From Serpula lacrymans var. lacrymans S7.9 (Eukaryota; Basidiomycota; Agaricomycetes; Boletales; Serpulaceae): a DNA stretch of 64,000 nt. Below are positions 44,474 through 55,246 of the stretch, piece after piece. The notes under the pieces were generated by a model that did not search any database, was not told where the DNA came from, and worked only from the letters and a program-made list of their open reading frames with translations. The stretch is from assembly GCF_000218685.1 (NCBI RefSeq), contig NW_006763296.1, positions 548,715-612,714 on the forward strand. Direction: 5' to 3'. Every line of letters starts with the position of its first letter. Position 1 is the stretch's first letter. The position numbers and the translations under genes are program-made.

Positions 44474-46722
44474 TTACTTCTTGGATTTGGATGTTACATT
44501 CTTTGCCTTCCACTGTAATAGTAATGTAAATTAGTAGTTTAGTAAGAGATATAGCGGGCAACTTGCCTTGGACATAATAGACTCGACTTCCACCTTAGAG
44601 GGCTGTTTCTTGATGGGTAAGGCCAGGATAACAGTGACCAGATCTGTGAAACCATGTTAGATGATATCAAAGTGGTAAAATCAACAATCACCTTTTTTTG
44701 TTCGCTGTTTCAGGTTAGTGATGACATTCCCACTAGCCTTGATCTATTCCATCAGCTCCTCTTTCTGCAAGACCTGTAAACTGAACGTGAGTTAATAGAT
44801 ATATCAATGGACCTTGGTGATGACTTGTAACCCTGCACAACAATCATCTTACCTGGCCAAATCTGACACACCCACTGTGGATTGTTCCATTGACGAGACA
44901 GAGGTGGCCACTGAGGCAAGGAAAGTGAGAGCCGATGCTGACGAGACAAAAGAGGGGGGTTCTGTAGCTGCCAAAATGAAAGACACAGAGGCTGATGTCA
45001 TAGAGACCGTTGAAGAAACCTTTCCCTTAGATACCGGCTGTAAAGATAGCATCAGTTTAAATATTATGAAATGAGGGAAAGAACTTACTCCTCCAGCTGC
45101 CTTCCAGGCAGCCCAGATTTGTTCGAGTATATTGTTGAGATAGTTGTCGGCAAGGAAGGTCAAGGAAAGGTCAAGGGCAAAATCTTTTCCTGGAAACATA
45201 TATGCCTCGCAACTTTACAGGCCTTGATTGTTGCAGCAATTAGACGTCTTGCCATCTTGCAATTACCTATTGCAGTCCAAGATGTTAGTACAGAGGAAGA
45301 CGTCATCGAACCCGACGTAAACTGATGATGGCCCCATGAAACACCATGGTCGTCCTCATCAAATTCGGGGGAATTGGGGTCAGCACGCTCAATGCGCTCA
45401 ATAAATTTGAGCATAAGAGAGGAAGGGGGGCCGGGGGAGAAGTCTGTAGAGAGTTCCATAGCGTTGAGAAGGTTGATACCAAAGGAGTTGGAGTCGAAGT
45501 TGCGAGTTATGATAGCTAGATTTTGTTAGTGTATGAATAAGTGAAAAATAATGAAAAGAACATACTTTTCAAGTCAAGGATAGAGGAGCTGACCTCTATA
45601 AAGTCGACGTTGTATTTTTTGGACCCTTTATCTGAGGAGACAGACAGAAATGATGGGGGAGGAAGTGATTTTTGAATAGGTACTGAAAATCTGATGTCAG
45701 TACAGTAGTAGTAAGAGAAGAAGAAAAAAAGGACTGGCCGGTAGTGGGTGGAGGCATCAATGTGTCTGAGGATGAGTTGTCCATCCTCATCTGTACCTCT
45801 GACATGGCCTCTGGAGCTGCGCTGCTCACTGGCCGTTGTTTCTTCGCCGTTTCCGAGACACTTGACCTTGCTCGACGTTGTTTTTGAGCTTCTGTTCCCG
45901 TTCCCGTTCCTGTTCCCATTCCCATTCCTGTTCCTGTTCCTGACGAGATAGTAGTGAGAGTTGTGTCTTCATCGTTGTTGCTAATAGCCACCTCATCAAC
46001 CAGCTTACTAGACCTCAACATTTGGCCAAGGACATGTTCAGCCTTCCAATGGTTTGAACATAGAGCTAGCAGCGGCTGCTGCTGCTCCACCTCTTGGATG
46101 ATAGCTGCCCACTGAGCCAGGTACGCAGATCAATAGTAATTCCGCGACCGTTTCTGGGATCGACACTTTGGCAGGGGCAACTGCTCGAGCTTGTTTTGAG
46201 TGACGCGGGCGGTAGCTTTGATGGCGGTCCATTCCTTGCTGGAGATCATGGTGCCATCAGCATGCCAGACAGCACATTTCATTGCAGGTCAAGCGGGGTT
46301 CTGAGCTGTTAGTCCAGCGTCCTCGTCCTTTTTGCAGTCATCAAATTCCCATAGAATCTCAAATGGGTATTGATCAGAGCGGGGCTGGGGGGGCTGGGCT
46401 TCAGTTGTAGATACTACTGAACGTGCTGGGGGTGGGTTGGCAGCATGCGACACAGAGTCACTGGGATAGATGGTAGATATTCCTGCACTAGAATATATAA
46501 AAAAGACTGTCAGTAGAGAATTCAGGTTGTATAGGTCACTTACACAGAATTTGTTTGATGATCCAGGGCGGTGTCATGCACCAAAGTTGATTGGTAGCAT
46601 GGACAGGTGTCAATAACGAAGCAAATATTCAAAAAGACTCGCCTTTGCGCCACACAGGCACAGTGCCACATGGAATAGTAATTAATATTGCCCTTTTTGA
46701 ACTTGTGGCTGATCAGCATCAC
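44474..46722 (-). pseudogene. Unrecognised multi-exon gene C with several in-frame stops
   Basis: A multi-exon minus-strand reading can be followed from about 46722 to the stop at 44474. Segments include MWHCACVAQRRVFLNICF, YPFEILWEFDDCKKDEDAG, MKCAVWHADGTMISSKEWTA, LALCSNHWKAEHVLGQML, a Gly-Thr/Gly-Met repeat (about 45890-45955), SLPPPSFLSVSSDKGSKK, SWTAIGNCKMARRLIAATIK and NNILEQIWAAWKAAGG. I know no domain for it. It is broken: TGA codons fall between NPA and PAMKC and between NYY and SAYLAQW, a TAG lies in ELME-IKASG, and a frame change occurs near 45185. One intron near the 3' end appears to use a GC donor (GCAAGT). Its neighbours A and B and the AGTC cluster suggest it belongs to a mobile element. 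Confidence 0.45.
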
Positions 46723-46882
46723 CTCTATTAGGCAATCCAGTCACGCTCACCTTTGCTTTTCCATCCGGTACTTTCCGCATTTCGGCATTTCGGCAAATTT
46801 TTGCGTCGCCACTGGCTACACATTGCATTGCGCCCTCGCTTTTGTCGTTTCCCTTACTCCCCTTCCTTTGCCTAGGCCCACC

Positions 46883-47425
46883 ATGGGCCCCTTCCTCTCC
46901 TTTTTATTCTCACCTGACGGTCGTTTCTGGGTCCCCATTTTAGTTCACCTCCTCGTCACCTCCACCCTCCTCCTCCTCATCTTCTTTGCTCCCCCACCAT
47001 TTCTGATGTCACCACTTCCTATCCGCTTCCGTCGCCGATCCGTTGACTACCACGTGCCACTGCTGATATCAGCAAAGCCCCGGCGGCCGGTCCAAATAGG
47101 GCAACAGGTCCATCTTCATGACGTCGATCTGCCATCATATACTATCAAAACATCGGTCGCTCGTCTTGCCTGGTTGGAGCGTGGGTGGGTAATTTTTGAG
47201 CTGGAGAAGGTTCATCCCCTTGCGTCGCCCATGTTCATCGCTGTCCCATTCACTTGGGTACACTTATCATTTGTCCATCGTCTTCGCTACAGCTACACCT
47301 ACCACACGCTGCCTGGGACTCACTTGTTCCAAATTGGAACTACTCCTCTCCCTCCCTCGTTTGATCAGGTGGTCCAACACAACCAGTCCATTGGTAAGGC
47401 CATGGAACTGTCAGATTTGGACTAG
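46883..47425 (+). CDS. Unrecognised gene A, 180 aa with one membrane segment
   Basis: An open frame from ATG 46883 encodes 180 aa: MGPFLSFLFSPDGRFWVPIL, one strong transmembrane stretch (VHLLVTSTLLLLIFFAPPP), then a soluble part with VQIGQQVHLHDVDLP, TSVARLAWLERGWVIFELEK and GTHLFQIGTTPLPPSFDQ. I recognise no family. It is divergent from gene C with about 160 bp between starts, and convergent with gene B. Its 3' two-thirds are repeated at 48399-48740, where a two-base length change shifts the frame. The duplicate and context suggest a gene carried by an unclassified mobile element. Confidence 0.5.
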   Translation: MGPFLSFLFSPDGRFWVPILVHLLVTSTLLLLIFFAPPPFLMSPLPIRFRRRSVDYHVPLLISAKPRRPVQIGQQVHLHDVDLPSYTIKTSVARLAWLERGWVIFELEKVHPLASPMFIAVPFTWVHLSFVHRLRYSYTYHTLPGTHLFQIGTTPLPPSFDQVVQHNQSIGKAMELSDLD

Positions 47426-49697
47426 GTGGTGGACCGGTGGCTCCAGTTTCTTTTTTTTCAGCAGAACATTCATTTACAGTGCAATTATTTTTGATTTTTG
47501 AATCATTTTTATGGACACATATTTTTTTAGAATGCCTGACTGACAATAAAGGAACTGTGTTGATACTGATAGTGTTTTGCCTTGCCCTTTTTTACTGCAT
47601 CTTCCCATGACATCATGATCTTCCTGCTCTCTTTTTGCTATTGGACTTTACTTTATGGCTGTACAAACCTGTGACATCACTCACAGCATTTATTGTTCTA
47701 TCCCTTTCTTTTCTTTTTTTGACAATCTTATCCTGTACTACCTACGCAGGCTTCGTCAGCGTACATTCATTCCTTCATATTCTTTCTCATTCTTTTTGCA
47801 CAGCTATACTGTGCATAGCCTACTTCTCTTTTACTATATAAACCCCTGTATTTTACCTTGTAAAAAAAAGAACAAAAAAAATCCAATCCAGACTTCTTCT
47901 CTACTCTCAAGTTCACTACTCTGCTACTTGTGATCCAGTGTGGTCACAACACTTCCCACTTCTACCACTGTTAACTGCTGTCATCGTCACTCATCACTTT
48001 CGAAAGTGATTGTCATCCCTTTCGATTAGAGTCCTTCTGAGCACTACAGTTTGTGCGTCAGGAGCCTGCTATCACTGGGAACCTCGTCACCTCATCATCC
48101 TCGTCGTTCTCAAACCTACCTTGTGCTACGATTAGCAAGGTAGTGCTTGTCTATACTCGTCACAAAGCCCCTATCCTTCTATAAAATCAACTATCCCTCC
48201 TCCTCAAAACCCACACTCATACACCTCTGGGTTTTACTTTGAAGGATCTTTATACGTACCACCCCACGAACAACCAGACCACTCCACTGTTCTAGGAGGC
48301 AAAGCCCATAAACAAGTTCCGTGGAATCTGGGAGGATTGTGTGTTAGTTTGTTTTGTGTGTGGTTTTCTAACTGCAGTTCTCATCATCGACAGCAGCTGG
48401 TCCAAATAGGGCAACAGGTCCATCTTCATGATGTCGATCTGCCATCATATACTATCAAAACATCGGTCGCTTGTCTTGCCTGGTTGGAGCGTGGGTGGGT
48501 AGTTTTTGAGCTGGAGAAGGTTCATCCCCTTGCGTTGCCCATGTTCATTGCTGTCTTTTATTCACTTGGGTACACTTACCTTTTGTCCATCGTCTTCGCT
48601 ACAGCTACACCTACCACACGCTGCCTGGGACTCACTTGTTCCAAATTGGAACTACTCCTCTCCCTCCCTCGTTTGATCAGGTGGTCCAACACAACCAGTC
48701 CATTGGTAAGGCCATGGAACTGTCGGATTTGGACTAGGTGGTGGACCGGTGGCTCCAGTTTCTTTTTTTCAACAGAACATTCATTTACAGTGCAATTATT
48801 TTTGATTTTTGAATCATTTTTATGGACACATATTTTTTAGAATGCCTGACTGACAATAAAGGAACTGTGTTGATACTGATAGTGTTTTGCCTTGCCTTTT
48901 TTTTACTGCATCTTCCCATGACATCATGATTTTCCTGCTCTCTTTTTGCTATTGGACTTTACTTTATGGCTGTACAAACCTGTGACATCACTCACAGCAT
49001 TTATTGTTCTATCCCTTTCTTCTCCTTTTTTGACAATCTTATCCTGTACTACCTATGCAGGATTTGTCAGCATACATTCCTTCCTTCATGTTCTTTCTCA
49101 TTCTTTTTGCACAGCTATACTGTGCATAGCCTACTTTTTTTTTAATATATAAACCCCTGTATTTTACCTTGTAAAAAAAACAAGAACTCAAATCCAGACT
49201 TCTTCTCTAATCTCAAGTTCACTACTCTCTGCTACTTGTGATCCAGTGTGGTCACAACACTTCCCACTGCTACCACTGTTAATTGCTGTCATCGTCACTT
49301 CCCACTTTTGAAGTCATTGTTATCCCTTTCGATTAGAGTCCTTCTGAGCACTACAGTTTGTGCGTCAGGAGCCTGCTATCACTGGGAACCTCGTCACCTC
49401 GTCATCCTCGTCGTTCTCAAACCTATCTTGTGCTACAATTAGCAAGGTAGTGCTCATCTATACTCGTCACTAAGCACCTATCTTCTATAAATTCAACTAT
49501 CCCTCCTCCTCAAAACCCACACTCATACACCTCTGGGTTTTACTTTGAAGGATCTTTATATGTACCACCCCACGAACAACCAGACCACTCCACTGTTCTA
49601 GGAGGCAAAGCCCATAAACAAGTTCCGTGGAATCTGGGAGGATTGTGTGTTAGTTTGTTTTTGTGTGTGGTTTTCTAACAGCAGTTCTCATCTTCGA
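47089..49697. repeat. 1.3-kb tandem duplication (two copies)
   Basis: Unit 1 is about 47089-48398 and unit 2 about 48399-49697, offset 1310 bp, estimated by eye at well over 90% identity with small indels. The unit starts inside gene A (GGTCCAAATAGGGCAACAGG) and ends inside the 3' end of the minus-strand gene B (CTGTCGA(T/A)GATGAGAACTG). It therefore joins the start of gene A's second half to the tail of gene B. Each unit carries a TATATAAACCCC box followed by an A-run in its middle. The arrangement fits unequal crossing-over or replication slippage rather than an LTR pair, since the copies are contiguous. Confidence 0.85.
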
Positions 49698-50043
49698 CAG
49701 TGGTTTGCAGGCATGAAACTTCTTGCAGTAGGTGGTGGTTTTCTTGTCGTAAATTAATGTTTTGCTTAGTCAATTCTTGTACTTCGTCTTCATACTTTCG
49801 GATTTTTTCCTCTGACTCATGTTGCTGGTGGATGTGGATGTGTTCTTTAGCAAGTAGCCCCTCGATCTGCCCAACGAGTTTGTTCTGGTAAGCTTGACTC
49901 TCAAGGAACTGATTGGCCGCAATTTGATACTTTCGAACTGTGCCGCTGAAGTGACGATTTTTCAGAAGGTCCTCAAAGCTGAGCGGTTGGATCAAGAGTG
50001 GGTTGACTGCAATCAATGGGGCTGAGGTCGTGGGCTGTGGGGC
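49675..50043 (-). CDS. Unrecognised gene B, ~122 aa coiled-coil protein
   Basis: The frame from ATG 50043 reads MSAPQPTTSAPLIAVNPLLI, then LSFEDLLKNRHFSGTVRKYQ, followed by a long amphipathic helix (KYEDEVQELTKQNINLRQE, NHHLLQEVSCL) that should form a coiled coil. It ends at 49675. An in-frame upstream extension to 50232 exists but is lower in quality. Its 3' end is copied at the unit-1/unit-2 junction near 48398, reading VDDENCS before the stop. It converges with gene A. No family is recognised; a structural (Gag-like or DNA-binding accessory) role in a mobile element is only a guess. Confidence 0.45.
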   Translation of the reverse strand, partial: APQPTTSAPLIAVNPLLIQPLSFEDLLKNRHFSGTVRKYQIAANQFLESQAYQNKLVGQIEGLLAKEHIHIHQQHESEEKIRKYEDEVQELTKQNINLRQENHHLLQEVSCLQTTVEDENCC

Positions 50044-50429
50044 AGACATAGCGCCGAGAGGAGGAGCTCGGAGAAAAATAATGTCATTAGTTGTACTAAG
50101 TGAGTGGAATTTGAATGAGGAAAGTTTACTATAATACAGACTTGATGACAGTGGGTTGTTGTAAGGCTGCAGAGGGTCCGTTGTACGTAGAATTGTTGTC
50201 GATGTGGCAAGCAACGAGCAGCCTGTGTTCACGCAACAGATATCTATTAGTCGGTTTCCTCTTTGGGCGCTTTCTTATCTGATGCACCACAGTGTTGGGT
50301 TGCAATTGTGTTTCGTCCACTCTTCCCACCTCACAATAATGCCTTGCTACTGTACCAAATGTTTTCCTTCAAAGGACAGGAGTAAAAGGACAATTTATAG
50401 CCATCTGCAGGCTGATATGATGATATGAA

Positions 50430-51173
50430 ACTTCTGAACACACCAAATCATGCATCTGCATTCAAGACACATCTAGAGCTGTGCATTAGTATGAATACTG
50501 AATTTCTGTCAAAATCTTCGTCAAAAGATGCACAAGTTGATAACCAGGTTGAAAACAGTATGCTTATGTGATTCTACAAGCATATTCAAGTGTAGCTGAC
50601 ATCCATTTTTCAGATAATATTGTCAGTACTGGCTAATAAAACTATGTGAAACTCAGCCGCTGCCCAAGAGGCTATAGAAACGACTGAGGTATTTCTATAC
50701 TAAACCCCCTACTACTTATAGCCGGAGGTGCTACTCGCTATAGTATAATGACTCCTAGGAGAACAATGGTGACTCCATGGAGTGGTGGCTATGCTCCATG
50801 GAGAACAATGGCTACTTCGGCAGAGACCGGGTTTATCCGGTTTTGTCACTGTATTGCCATAGTCGTCATGATGAATGGGGATGAAGTTCAGGGGTGACTG
50901 ACTTGAATGGTACGTTTGTTCATCAGATTATTTTGTGCACTCCAATAGATACTCAGCGCTCATCACATTCTCATTCTGTATCAGGTTGCGCATGCATGCC
51001 AGTACTAGTATTGAGCCCCATAATCTATTTTTGTTACCTATTTTAATATGCTTCCTTACATTGGTTATCTCTATGTAGGGACCCTGTCAATTACAATCTT
51101 GTAATACCTGTCGTCTCTGAGTCGGACCTTGGAAGAATATGAAAGGAGATTGAAGAACAACTCTAATCAAGCC
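50430..51173. other. Intergenic region with short palindromes, upstream of ICMT copy 6
   Basis: It contains three 10-bp palindromes of the form CTCC(TA/AT)GGAG at 50752-50761, 50773-50782 and 50794-50803, embedded in repeated AGAACAATGG. No gene is seen. The last 200 bp should hold the promoter of ICMT copy 6; no TATA string like that of copies 4 and 5 is present. Confidence 0.4.
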
Positions 51174-51935
51174 ATGTCTCTTATTAAGGTTCCCTATCTA
51201 TTGTCCTCGGCTGTTGGTCTGCATGTCGCTTGCACTGCACCTGGCGCCCCCTCTTCCGACGAGGTAATACAATTAACCCCAAGGGAGATTTTCCTGCGAG
51301 GCACTGCTATACTTACGTCTGCAATCAAGGTGTGTTCCCGTGTTATACTCAAGAGACCACACTGACATACACATATATTCCAGGGTTGTTTCTGGCTAGG
51401 TGCGTTAGGGGAGGTGGGGACAATTATCTTGCCCCAAATTCCGCCATCGAAGCTTCCACCTAGCGCTTTTACTCTTCTGAAAGCGCTCGGGGGACCAGAC
51501 ACGCGCCCAATCACCGTTGCATTTCTGGTTGGAAATACTCTGGTTTCATTCGGCGGATTCTTGCGCTGGCAATGTTACCGCACTTTAGGTCGATTCTTCA
51601 CCTTTCAACTCAGTGTGCGCAAGGACCACCGTCTAGTCACCACAGGGCTTTAATCTATTGTGCGCCACCCAAGTTACGCAGCCTCTATGGTATGCATATG
51701 TGGTGCAGCTATTATGCACGGTCATTCGGGGTCGTGGCTGAGAAAGTGTGGGATAATGGAGAGTGTGCTGGTGAGAAGTACAGTGATCTTCTGGTTTTCT
51801 TTCCTAGGCATTTGTCTTGCGGTTTTGCTCTCGAGGGCTAGACAGGAAGATGAGATGATGAAGGAGTTTGGGAAGGAGTGGGAGGAGTGGGCAAGTAGAG
51901 TGAAATATAGGTTGATACCTTGGGTCTTCTGGTAA
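51174..51935 (+). pseudogene. ICMT-like methyltransferase, copy 6, with an in-frame TAA
   Basis: Exons 51174-51329 (156 nt) and 51384-51935. The sequence is clearly family-like: MSLIKVPYLLSSAVGLHVAC, GCFWLGALGEVGTIILP, LRWQCYRTLGRFFTFQLS, RKDHRLVTTG. The next codons are CTT TAA where copies 4, 5 and 7 encode Pro-Tyr, so translation would stop at 51653, just before the SIVRHPSYAAS motif. After the stop the frame stays open to the end (EDEMMKEFGKEWEEWASRV), with one residue missing relative to EMMKKEFG and an altered last four residues. It looks like a recent pseudogene or nonsense allele. Confidence 0.82.
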
Positions 51936-52193
51936 TCTACATGCAACGATTATGGGCGACTATTGAGCTATGTTTCACGGTGCCAGCCTGGCAAACAGAC
52001 CATCAGTGTTATACACCGTACCTTCAAATTCAATGATAACAAAAACATGTCTACTTACGGCAATGCTGACCTAAGTGATAGGTGCGCAGGTCCAAGTCCA
52101 CGCCACTAACAGTCCATCGTCTCAGCCTGAGTCTCTCGAGCGCCCGGGGCCACCACACAGCTATTATCTATCATAGCACCACTATAGCCAGCC

Positions 52194-53003
52194 ATGGAGA
52201 AAATGGATTTAGAAACATACCAGGTCCAGCTCTCACAAGTCGAGCTAGCGCTTCGAACAGATCCTACCAACACTGAATTAAGCTCTCTGCGCTCTGAGCT
52301 CGAGGAGCTTATCCGTCTCACGAAAGAAGCCTTGTCCCAAGCAGAGGGCTCTTCTCGCGCCGAACATTCTCGTAAAGCAGCAGTTTCTCTTCCTACGCAC
52401 GCTCTGTCCGCAGGCAATGAATGTCTTGCAAAATATTCAGGCGATGGGTCCTGGTACCCTGCCCGAATAACGTCTGTGGGTGGTTCGGCTGAAAAGCCAG
52501 TATACAGCATAGTATTCAAGGGTTACAACACAACGGAGCTTCTGAAAGGACATGAGATCAAACCTATCCCACCGAATTACCAAGAAAAACTACCACCGTC
52601 ATCATCAAATAAGCGGAAGTTGACGAAGGTGGAAGAGGAGGAGAGGGAGAGAAAGAAGAAGAAAAACGAGAAGAAGGTTGAGGCGAAGGCTGCAAAGGCC
52701 AAGGAGCAGACGCAAAAACAGGCTACATGGCAGAAGTTTGCGAAAAAGTCGGAGAAGAAGGGATTGCATATAGCAGGTGTGGCAGGAACGAGCATCTTCA
52801 AGACACCAGATAATCCACTAGGGAAAGGTACGCAAATTCTGCTTGTTTTCTATGTCATCTCTTTATCCACTTTCGTCTCAATCTTCTTATGCTGATTGGG
52901 TGTTTACTTTACAGTTGGTGTCACTGGGAGTGGGAAAGGAATGACCGAGATTACCAGCAGGATCAAGCACAAATTTTCCCAGTCTGACGAGTCTCACTCT
53001 TAA
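52194..53003 (+). CDS. spf30: SPF30/SMNDC1-like splicing factor with Tudor domain
   Basis: Two exons, 52194-52827 and 52915-53003, 240 aa. The N-terminal helix (YQVQLSQVELALRTDPTN, SLRSELEELIRLTKEAL) is typical of SMN-related splicing factors. The Tudor domain spans about residues 71-127: GNECLAKYSGDGSWYPARI, YSIVFKGYNTTELLKGHEIK. A Lys/Glu-rich basic coiled region follows, and the conserved C-terminal block GTSIFKTPDNPLGK then VGVTGSGKGMTE. The family binds symmetric dimethyl-arginine of Sm proteins and helps assemble the mature spliceosome in the nucleus. The gene is intact and sits between ICMT copies 6 and 7, an ordinary housekeeping gene within the expanded cluster. Confidence 0.9.
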
Positions 53004-53679
53004 TGCTTTGAACTTGACAATGTATGTGCTGGTATCTTCGTTGGCCCAGGAATACCAATTTCAACAGATTGCGAATAACTCAGTACAGTGAAATCACGAT
53101 CTTGAGTTTTTAGCAACCCACAAGGAAATCAAAGATGCCTGGAAGAAGAGTTGAAATGTGGCGCATGCAAGGTTTTTGGAATACGCTAGTGTTGCATTAC
53201 AGCGTCCGTAAAAACAAGAGCTCGTTTGACTGACTAATCTTGTTTTTACAGCAGTCGGACATGGAGTACATAGGTATGACTTGTTCTGAGGCTATCGGAG
53301 GCGTTACGTGTTGTAAGTAAATACCTTTGGCCATACAGCACATATAAAACAGTAAAATGTGACGTATGCTAATGCCCACTGATTGGCAGCTCAGATCGGA
53401 TAGGACGGCCTTGTACACAAGTTTATTATTGTAAGTCACCGATCGTTGTTTGACTTGTTGAAGATAATATCCCGGCGGGCTATTAACGGCTATTGTGTTT
53501 CTCCTACACCATCTGGTGCGGCGATCAGAAGGCTATGGTCACTTTTCCATGCAGCACGCTCTCTGCCGTCATACTATTCATAAACTGGTTTCAGGCCGTC
53601 CGGGCCTATTAAATTTGAGCTTCGATTCCGTTTGCTTTATATCAAGGTGATTTAAACAGAACGCAAGACTTTTTGAGCT
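53004..53679. promoter_or_regulatory. Upstream region of ICMT copy 7
   Basis: About 680 bp without a recognisable gene. A minus-strand frame (53439-53197) has no family resemblance. The region just upstream of 53680 has CCTATTAAATTTGAGCTTCG, which may serve as the TATA region. Confidence 0.35.
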
Positions 53680-54439
53680 ATGTCACTCATCAAAGTACCA
53701 TTTCTTCTGTCCTCAGCTATTGGGATACACGCCGCTTGCACTGCACCGACGAGTACTCCTCCTTCAGATGAGCTAGTCAGTCTTTCCCCCAGGGAGCTTC
53801 TCTTCAGAAGTTTTATTGCCACTACTACAGCATACAAGGTGTGTGCTTTCCAGTATGATGCAGCTCTATACTTATAGACTCTCGAAGGGGTGCTTCTGGT
53901 TATGCGCACTTGGGGAAACTGCTGCAATCGTGTTGCCTCGCATCTTCCTTTCCAAACTCCCAGTTGGTGTTCGTGGTCTGCTAGACGCCCTTGGCGGCCC
54001 AGATACCCGCCCCATAAGTTATCCATTCATTATTGGGACAACTCTTATGTCCCTCGCCGGTCTCCTACGCTGGCAATGTTATCGTACTCTTGGTCGATTC
54101 TTCACCTACCGGCTCAGTATCCGCAAGGACCATCAGCTAGTTAAAAGCGGACCCTATTCCATTGTGCGTCATCCGAGTTACTCAGCTGCTATATTGGCTC
54201 TGCTTGGCGTGGTCATTGCGTATGGTCATCCGAGGTCGTGGTTAAGAGACTCGGGTGTGGCAGATAGCATACTGGTGAAAAGTGCGGCCGTGTCTTGGGT
54301 TGGTCTGTTGACCATGTTAAACATTTCCTTGCCTTCGCGGTGCTCACAGGAGGATCAGATCATGAAGGAGAAGTTTGGGGAAGAGTGGGAAGAGTGGGCG
54401 AGCAGAGTAAGGTTCCGGATGATTCCTGGTATCTACTGA
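53680..54439 (+). CDS. ICMT-like methyltransferase, copy 7 (intact)
   Basis: Exons 53680-53838 (159 nt) and 53888-54439 (552 nt), 236 aa. Motifs: MSLIKVPFLLSSAIGIHAAC, GCFWLCALGETAAIVLP, LRWQCYRTLGRFFTYRLS, SGPYSIVRHPSYSAA (RHPxY kept), then EDQIMKEKFGEEWEEW and RFRMIPGIY. It is closest to copy 6 (shared GCFWL, TAP, LRWQCYRTLG) and was probably produced by the same duplication round. Four membrane segments are predicted by eye. The exon-2 length is identical to copies 4 and 5, showing strong length constraint. Expected function and place are as for copy 4. Confidence 0.9.
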
Positions 54440-55007
54440 ACAATCAACAGAAGTCGAGTCGTTGCAGCTTTTTCTCAGGATAGCGACCGACCTATCAATT
54501 CTTTGATTGCAGTACAAACATTATCACAAGTATGACATGCTCCCGTAGCCTACAGATGTACTCACAAAGTATGTTCTACCATTGGACTGATATCGTGAGC
54601 CATTCTCACAAGCGCTAATGATAAGATTATATCACCGTTCTACCAAACTTTTCCCAACAAAACAAGCTGAGTCTTTAACTGCTTCAATTCCGTCACAGCC
54701 TCGTCAATTTCCTCTTTAACCAGGAGCTTCTCCACTATCAGGGATTGATCCATTGTATTGCGAAGAGACAGATTTCAAGAGTTTATAACACCTCAGGTAG
54801 CACTCTGAGGAGCCCCATGATCTTACAGATGGGGTTTTTCCATGTTGTGAGAAAATCCCTCTGGTTCACTTTTACAATCAATGCAATGATTTCAAGAACA
54901 TTGACACTCTATGTGCATTTTCTGAAAGCTTCTTTTTATGGAAAGCCGGACAGTCGCGGTTCATATGTCGCTCCAACTTTCTCTATCCGAGACTAGGACC
55001 TCGACCA
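54440..55007. other. Intergenic region between ICMT copy 7 and the Harbinger element
   Basis: About 570 bp, AT-rich, no recognisable gene. A short plus frame (54745-54996) lacks any family resemblance. Confidence 0.35.
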
Positions 55008-55246
55008 CTAGAGCCCGTTCAGTTGCGTTGCCAGGAAATTGCTTGCCAGGAAATTGCCAGGAAATTGCCGACGTTTAGTCGGAGCTCAAGTCGCCGGGAT
55101 GCCGAAAAAAGCTGCCGAAATGCCATTTTCCTCGCTGGGTAGGTGTGCGTCAATAAGGAGTGAGGGGATGATGTCCAAGATAGGATTGATCCATATCTCA
55201 TCTTCCCATACACCTTGAGGCATCCAAACTTACACCCTAAGGCAAT

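Noticed and set aside
47089..49697. Pair of LTRs
   Set aside because: The two 1.3-kb copies are contiguous with no internal region, start inside a coding frame and lack TG...CA ends, so a tandem duplication fits better.
30914..54439. Mating-type B locus (pheromone/receptor genes) near the ICMT cluster
   Set aside because: ICMT acts on lipopeptide pheromones, so I looked for CaaX-ending small frames and a seven-helix receptor, but saw neither.
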